From positions 1-43,871 of the forward strand of contig JBJHCH010000013.1 in NCBI GenBank assembly GCA_050485905.1: a stretch of DNA of 43,871 bases. The letters are read 5' to 3'. Of this stretch, positions 41,350 through 43,871 are shown one piece after another. The translations under genes and the position numbers were made by a program. Every line of letters begins with the position of its first letter. Position 1 is the first letter of the stretch. The notes beneath the pieces were generated by a model, which did not search any database, had not been told where the DNA came from, and saw nothing but the letters and a program-made list of their open reading frames with translations. Source of the stretch: JAWLCA01 sp050485905. GTDB taxonomy: Bacteria; Pseudomonadota; Alphaproteobacteria; Rhodobacterales; Rhodobacteraceae.

Positions 41350-42198
41350 ATGCAGGACGATCCGACAACGCTGGTTTCAACCGATTGGCTGGCCGCGCAT
41401 CTGCGGGATCCCGACCTGCGGGTGCTGGACGCCAGCTATTTCCTGCCCGGTTCAGGCCGCGACCCGAGGGCCGAGTATGAGGCCGCGCATATCCCCGGCG
41501 CGCGTTTCTTCGACATCGACGAGATCTCGGACCATCGATCCGAGCTACCGCATATGGTGCCGCCGCCGGAAAAGTTCGTCAGCAGGATGCGCGCGATGGG
41601 CGTTGGCGACGGCCACCAGGTCGTGGTCTATGACAGCGCCGGGCTGTTTTCGGCCGCGCGGGTCTGGTGGCTGTTCCGGCTGATGGGCAAAACCGATGTC
41701 GCGGTGCTGGATGGCGGCTTTCCGAAATGGCAGGCCGAGGGGAACCCGGTCGAGGACATGCCGCCCGTGGTGCGCGACCGGCACATTACCGTAAGCCGAC
41801 AGAACCATCTGGTAAAGGATGTTACGCAGGTGGCCGCCGCGTCGAAGCTGGGCGACCATGCGATCATCGACGCCCGCTCCCCCTCTCGCTTCAGGGGCGA
41901 GGATCCGGAGCCGCGGCCGGGCCTGCGCGCGGGCCACATCCCCGGTTCGATCAACGTGCACTACAGCACCCTGCTCAACAAGGACGGCACAATGCTGCCG
42001 CCCGCGAAGCTGAAGGCAGCATTCGAGGCGGCGGGGGTGGACCTGTCGAAGTCTGCGATCACCACCTGCGGATCGGGCGTGACGGCCGCGATCCTGTCGC
42101 TGGCGCTGGAGATCATCGGCCACCGCAAGCATGCGCTTTATGACGGGTCGTGGACCGAATGGGGCGCCTATGAGGATCTGAAAGTGGAAAAGGGCTGA
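41350..42198 (+). CDS. sseA: 3-mercaptopyruvate sulfurtransferase
   Basis: A 282-residue two-domain rhodanese. The active-site loop is TTCGSGVTAAI; CG[S/T]GV is the mark of mercaptopyruvate, rather than thiosulfate, sulfurtransferases. Domain 1 (about 10-140) has EAAHIPGARFFDIDEISD and the CRAGH-less VYDSAGLFSAARVWW; domain 2 (about 155-280) has IIDARSPSRFRG and GHIPGSINVHYSTLLN. It moves sulfur from 3-mercaptopyruvate to thiol acceptors or cyanide. Start ATG 41350 with AGGGGG upstream; it overlaps the next gene by 1 nt. Confidence 0.9.
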   Translation: MQDDPTTLVSTDWLAAHLRDPDLRVLDASYFLPGSGRDPRAEYEAAHIPGARFFDIDEISDHRSELPHMVPPPEKFVSRMRAMGVGDGHQVVVYDSAGLFSAARVWWLFRLMGKTDVAVLDGGFPKWQAEGNPVEDMPPVVRDRHITVSRQNHLVKDVTQVAAASKLGDHAIIDARSPSRFRGEDPEPRPGLRAGHIPGSINVHYSTLLNKDGTMLPPAKLKAAFEAAGVDLSKSAITTCGSGVTAAILSLALEIIGHRKHALYDGSWTEWGAYEDLKVEKG

Positions 42199-43382
42199 TG
42201 TTCGAGAGCCTGACCGCGCCTGAGCCGGACAAGATCATCCGCCTGATGCAGGCGTTCCGCGACGACCCTCGGGTCGGCAAGATCGACCTTGGTGTCGGCG
42301 TCTATCGCAATCCGGCGGGTCAGACCCCGGTGATGCGGGCGGTCAAGGCAGCCGAGCAGCGGATCTGGCAGGAACAGGAGACGAAGGCCTATGTCGCGCT
42401 GGCGGGCGATGCGGGCTTTCACGTGGCGATGCGCGATCTGATCCTGGGTGAATCTGTTGCGCATGATCGGCTGGCCTTTGCCGCGACGCCCGGTGGCACC
42501 GGCGCGGTGCGGCAGGTTCTGGAACTGGTAAAGATGGTGCGCCCTGACGCGACAGTCTGGCTGCCGCAACCCACTTGGCCGAACCATCCCGCCATCGTGC
42601 AGACCCTGGGCCTTAGGCAGCGCGACTATCGCTACTACGATTTCGAAAGTGGTGCGCTGGACCGCGAAGGGATGATGGTCGATCTGGCGCAGGCTGCCCC
42701 CGGCGATCTGGTGCTGCTTCACGGCTGCTGCCACAACCCCACCGGCGCCGACCTTGGCCCGTCGGATTGGGATGCGCTGGCCGACCTGCTGGCCGGGCGC
42801 GGGGCGGTGCCGTTCATCGACGTCGCCTATCAGGGTTTCGGTGCGGGGCTCAATGAGGATGCGGCGGGTCTGCGCCGGCTGGTCGCAAAGCTGCCCGAGG
42901 CGCTGATCGCGGGGTCGTGTTCAAAGAACTTCGGGCTTTACCGGGACCGGGTGGGCATCGTGATCGCGGTTGGCGCGGATGCGGGACGTGCGGCTGCGTT
43001 GCAGGGCACATTGGCCTGGCTCAACCGCCAGAACTTTGCCTTTCCGCCGGATCACGGCGCGCGGGTCGTTCAGACGATCCTGGGCGACGCAGAACTGCGG
43101 AAGGATTGGCAGGCGGAACTGGACGGGATGCGGCGTGGCATGGCCGGGAACCGGCAGGCGCTGGCAGTGGCGCTGCGGGACGCGACCCGGTCGGACCGGT
43201 TCGGGTTCCTGGCCCAGCATCGCGGCATGTTCTCGCTGCTGGGACTGCCGCCGGAACAGGTATCTGTACTGCGTGACGAACACGGGATCTATCTGATCGA
43301 CGATAGCCGACTGAACATCGCCGGGCTGACCGAAGCGACGATACCCGTGGTGGCTGAGGCGGTTGCGAAGGTCTTCCGCTGA
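42198..43382 (+). CDS. Aromatic amino acid aminotransferase (class I, TyrB/AspC type)
   Basis: A 394-residue class Ialpha aminotransferase. The Schiff-base Lys243 is in SCSKNFGLYRDRVG; KIDLGVGVYRNPAGQTPVMR is the characteristic start; HGCCHNPTGADLGPSDW binds the substrate and PLP. FAATPGGTGAVRQVLEL is also present. It transfers the amino group of aromatic amino acids or aspartate to 2-oxoglutarate. It overlaps the sulfurtransferase by one base (TGATG). Cysteine transamination to mercaptopyruvate by such enzymes would feed the neighbouring sulfurtransferase, an attractive but unproven link. Confidence 0.93.
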   Translation: MFESLTAPEPDKIIRLMQAFRDDPRVGKIDLGVGVYRNPAGQTPVMRAVKAAEQRIWQEQETKAYVALAGDAGFHVAMRDLILGESVAHDRLAFAATPGGTGAVRQVLELVKMVRPDATVWLPQPTWPNHPAIVQTLGLRQRDYRYYDFESGALDREGMMVDLAQAAPGDLVLLHGCCHNPTGADLGPSDWDALADLLAGRGAVPFIDVAYQGFGAGLNEDAAGLRRLVAKLPEALIAGSCSKNFGLYRDRVGIVIAVGADAGRAAALQGTLAWLNRQNFAFPPDHGARVVQTILGDAELRKDWQAELDGMRRGMAGNRQALAVALRDATRSDRFGFLAQHRGMFSLLGLPPEQVSVLRDEHGIYLIDDSRLNIAGLTEATIPVVAEAVAKVFR

Positions 43383-43398
43383 ACCGGCGCGAGTTCAG

Positions 43399-43871
43399 TC
43401 AGGCCCGGTCTGGCCTATCGTTCAGGAAGCGGTTCAGCAGGCTGACCTGATCGGCGCGGGTGCGTGGCACAGCGATGCACTGATCGACCGTGGCGAAGCT
43501 TTCGGCCATGATAATTGCATCCGCCCGGCCGGCGAGCCGCGCCTCCAGCGTTTCGCGCACACCGGCCACCAGATCGCCCTCACCGGCCAGAAACCGTTCC
43601 ACCGCATCGCCGGGAGAGTTTGCGGCGATGAAATCGGGCTTTGTCATCAATGCGCGCAGGGGGCCATCGAAGGCCGCACCGTTTACCGTCAGGATCGAAA
43701 GCCCCGGCCGATCTGCCGCCGCAGGGTCAGTGACGTCCGCGCCTGGGCGGTGGGCGAATGTCGCCTCTATCGTCAGATAGGGGCGCGAGCAGGCGACGAG
43801 ATGCGCGCGGGCGGGGTCGTCGGCCAGAAAGGCGATGTCCCATTGATCCTCGGGCGCGGCCTCGGCCAGCA
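43399..43871 (-). CDS. Solute-binding protein (SBP family 3-like), C-terminal part, cut by window edge
   Basis: The frame is open from the right window edge to a stop at 43399-43401, so about 157 codons are visible. The translation includes PEDQWDIAFLADDPARAHLV, CSRPYLTIEATFAHRPGADV and the C-terminal ADAIIMAESFATVDQCIAVP. The WDIAF and SRPYLTIEATF pattern is the hinge region of periplasmic family-3 amino-acid-type binding proteins. No transporter genes are visible. It is convergent with the aminotransferase, 16 bp apart. The start lies outside the window. Confidence 0.7.
   Translation of the reverse strand, partial: LAEAAPEDQWDIAFLADDPARAHLVACSRPYLTIEATFAHRPGADVTDPAAADRPGLSILTVNGAAFDGPLRALMTKPDFIAANSPGDAVERFLAGEGDLVAGVRETLEARLAGRADAIIMAESFATVDQCIAVPRTRADQVSLLNRFLNDRPDRA

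Overview
The window reads as a high-GC alphaproteobacterial chromosome segment, most likely Rhodobacteraceae (Rhodobacterales). The reasons are the lysC-ptsP pair, the uvrC ... pgsA-moaD-moaE order, the Tat-dependent cyclase with an MCNAC leader, tightly packed genes with 1-4 nt overlaps, frequent GTG starts (one TTG), and gene products typical of that family. About 50 protein genes are supported. No rRNA, tRNA, CRISPR array, insertion sequence or phage gene was seen.

Layout. 1-1.7 kb: 5' end of purD (minus) divergent from xseA. 1.8-4.7 kb: a minus-strand cassette of flavin reductase, Tat-exported cyclase-family hydrolase, AhpD-like protein and quinone oxidoreductase. 4.7-8.8 kb: an acetyltransferase, then lysC-ptsP (minus). 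8.8-10.6 kb: a translationally coupled pair encoding a small protein that resembles the effector-associated EACC1 family and a membrane-anchored caspase-like peptidase. This looks like a biological-conflict or cell-death module set among housekeeping genes. 10.6-18.1 kb: DUF1178 protein (minus), then a plus-strand run of periplasmic glutathione peroxidase, AcuC-like deacetylase, thpR, LysR, threonine dehydratase-like enzyme, S49 peptidase, a small Cys-motif protein, a Ca/Na antiporter and a pteridine-reductase-like SDR.

18.4-31.6 kb: uvrC is separated from pgsA-moaD-moaE by a self-contained ten-gene island of about 10 kb. It encodes a divergent LysR, a PotABCD-type ABC importer, a class III aminotransferase, a BKACE (beta-keto acid cleavage) enzyme, an acetyltransferase, an acetylpolyamine amidohydrolase-like enzyme and a D-arginine dehydrogenase-like flavoprotein. 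Together these suggest import and breakdown of a cationic, possibly N-acetylated, amine or amino acid. The exact substrate is not known.

31.6-43.9 kb: an unusual helically phased repeat downstream of moaE. Then a minus-strand group of ubiA, OmpA/BON envelope protein, coiled-coil membrane protein and Stf0-type sulfotransferase; rsmE and a hypothetical membrane protein; an SDR; argB with a QueG-like Fe-S protein and a SixA-like phosphatase; smpB; a mercaptopyruvate sulfurtransferase and an aromatic aminotransferase; and a partial solute-binding protein at the right edge. A 63-bp intergenic element ending in a covarying 16-bp palindrome occurs twice, 37 kb apart (after xseA and before argB).
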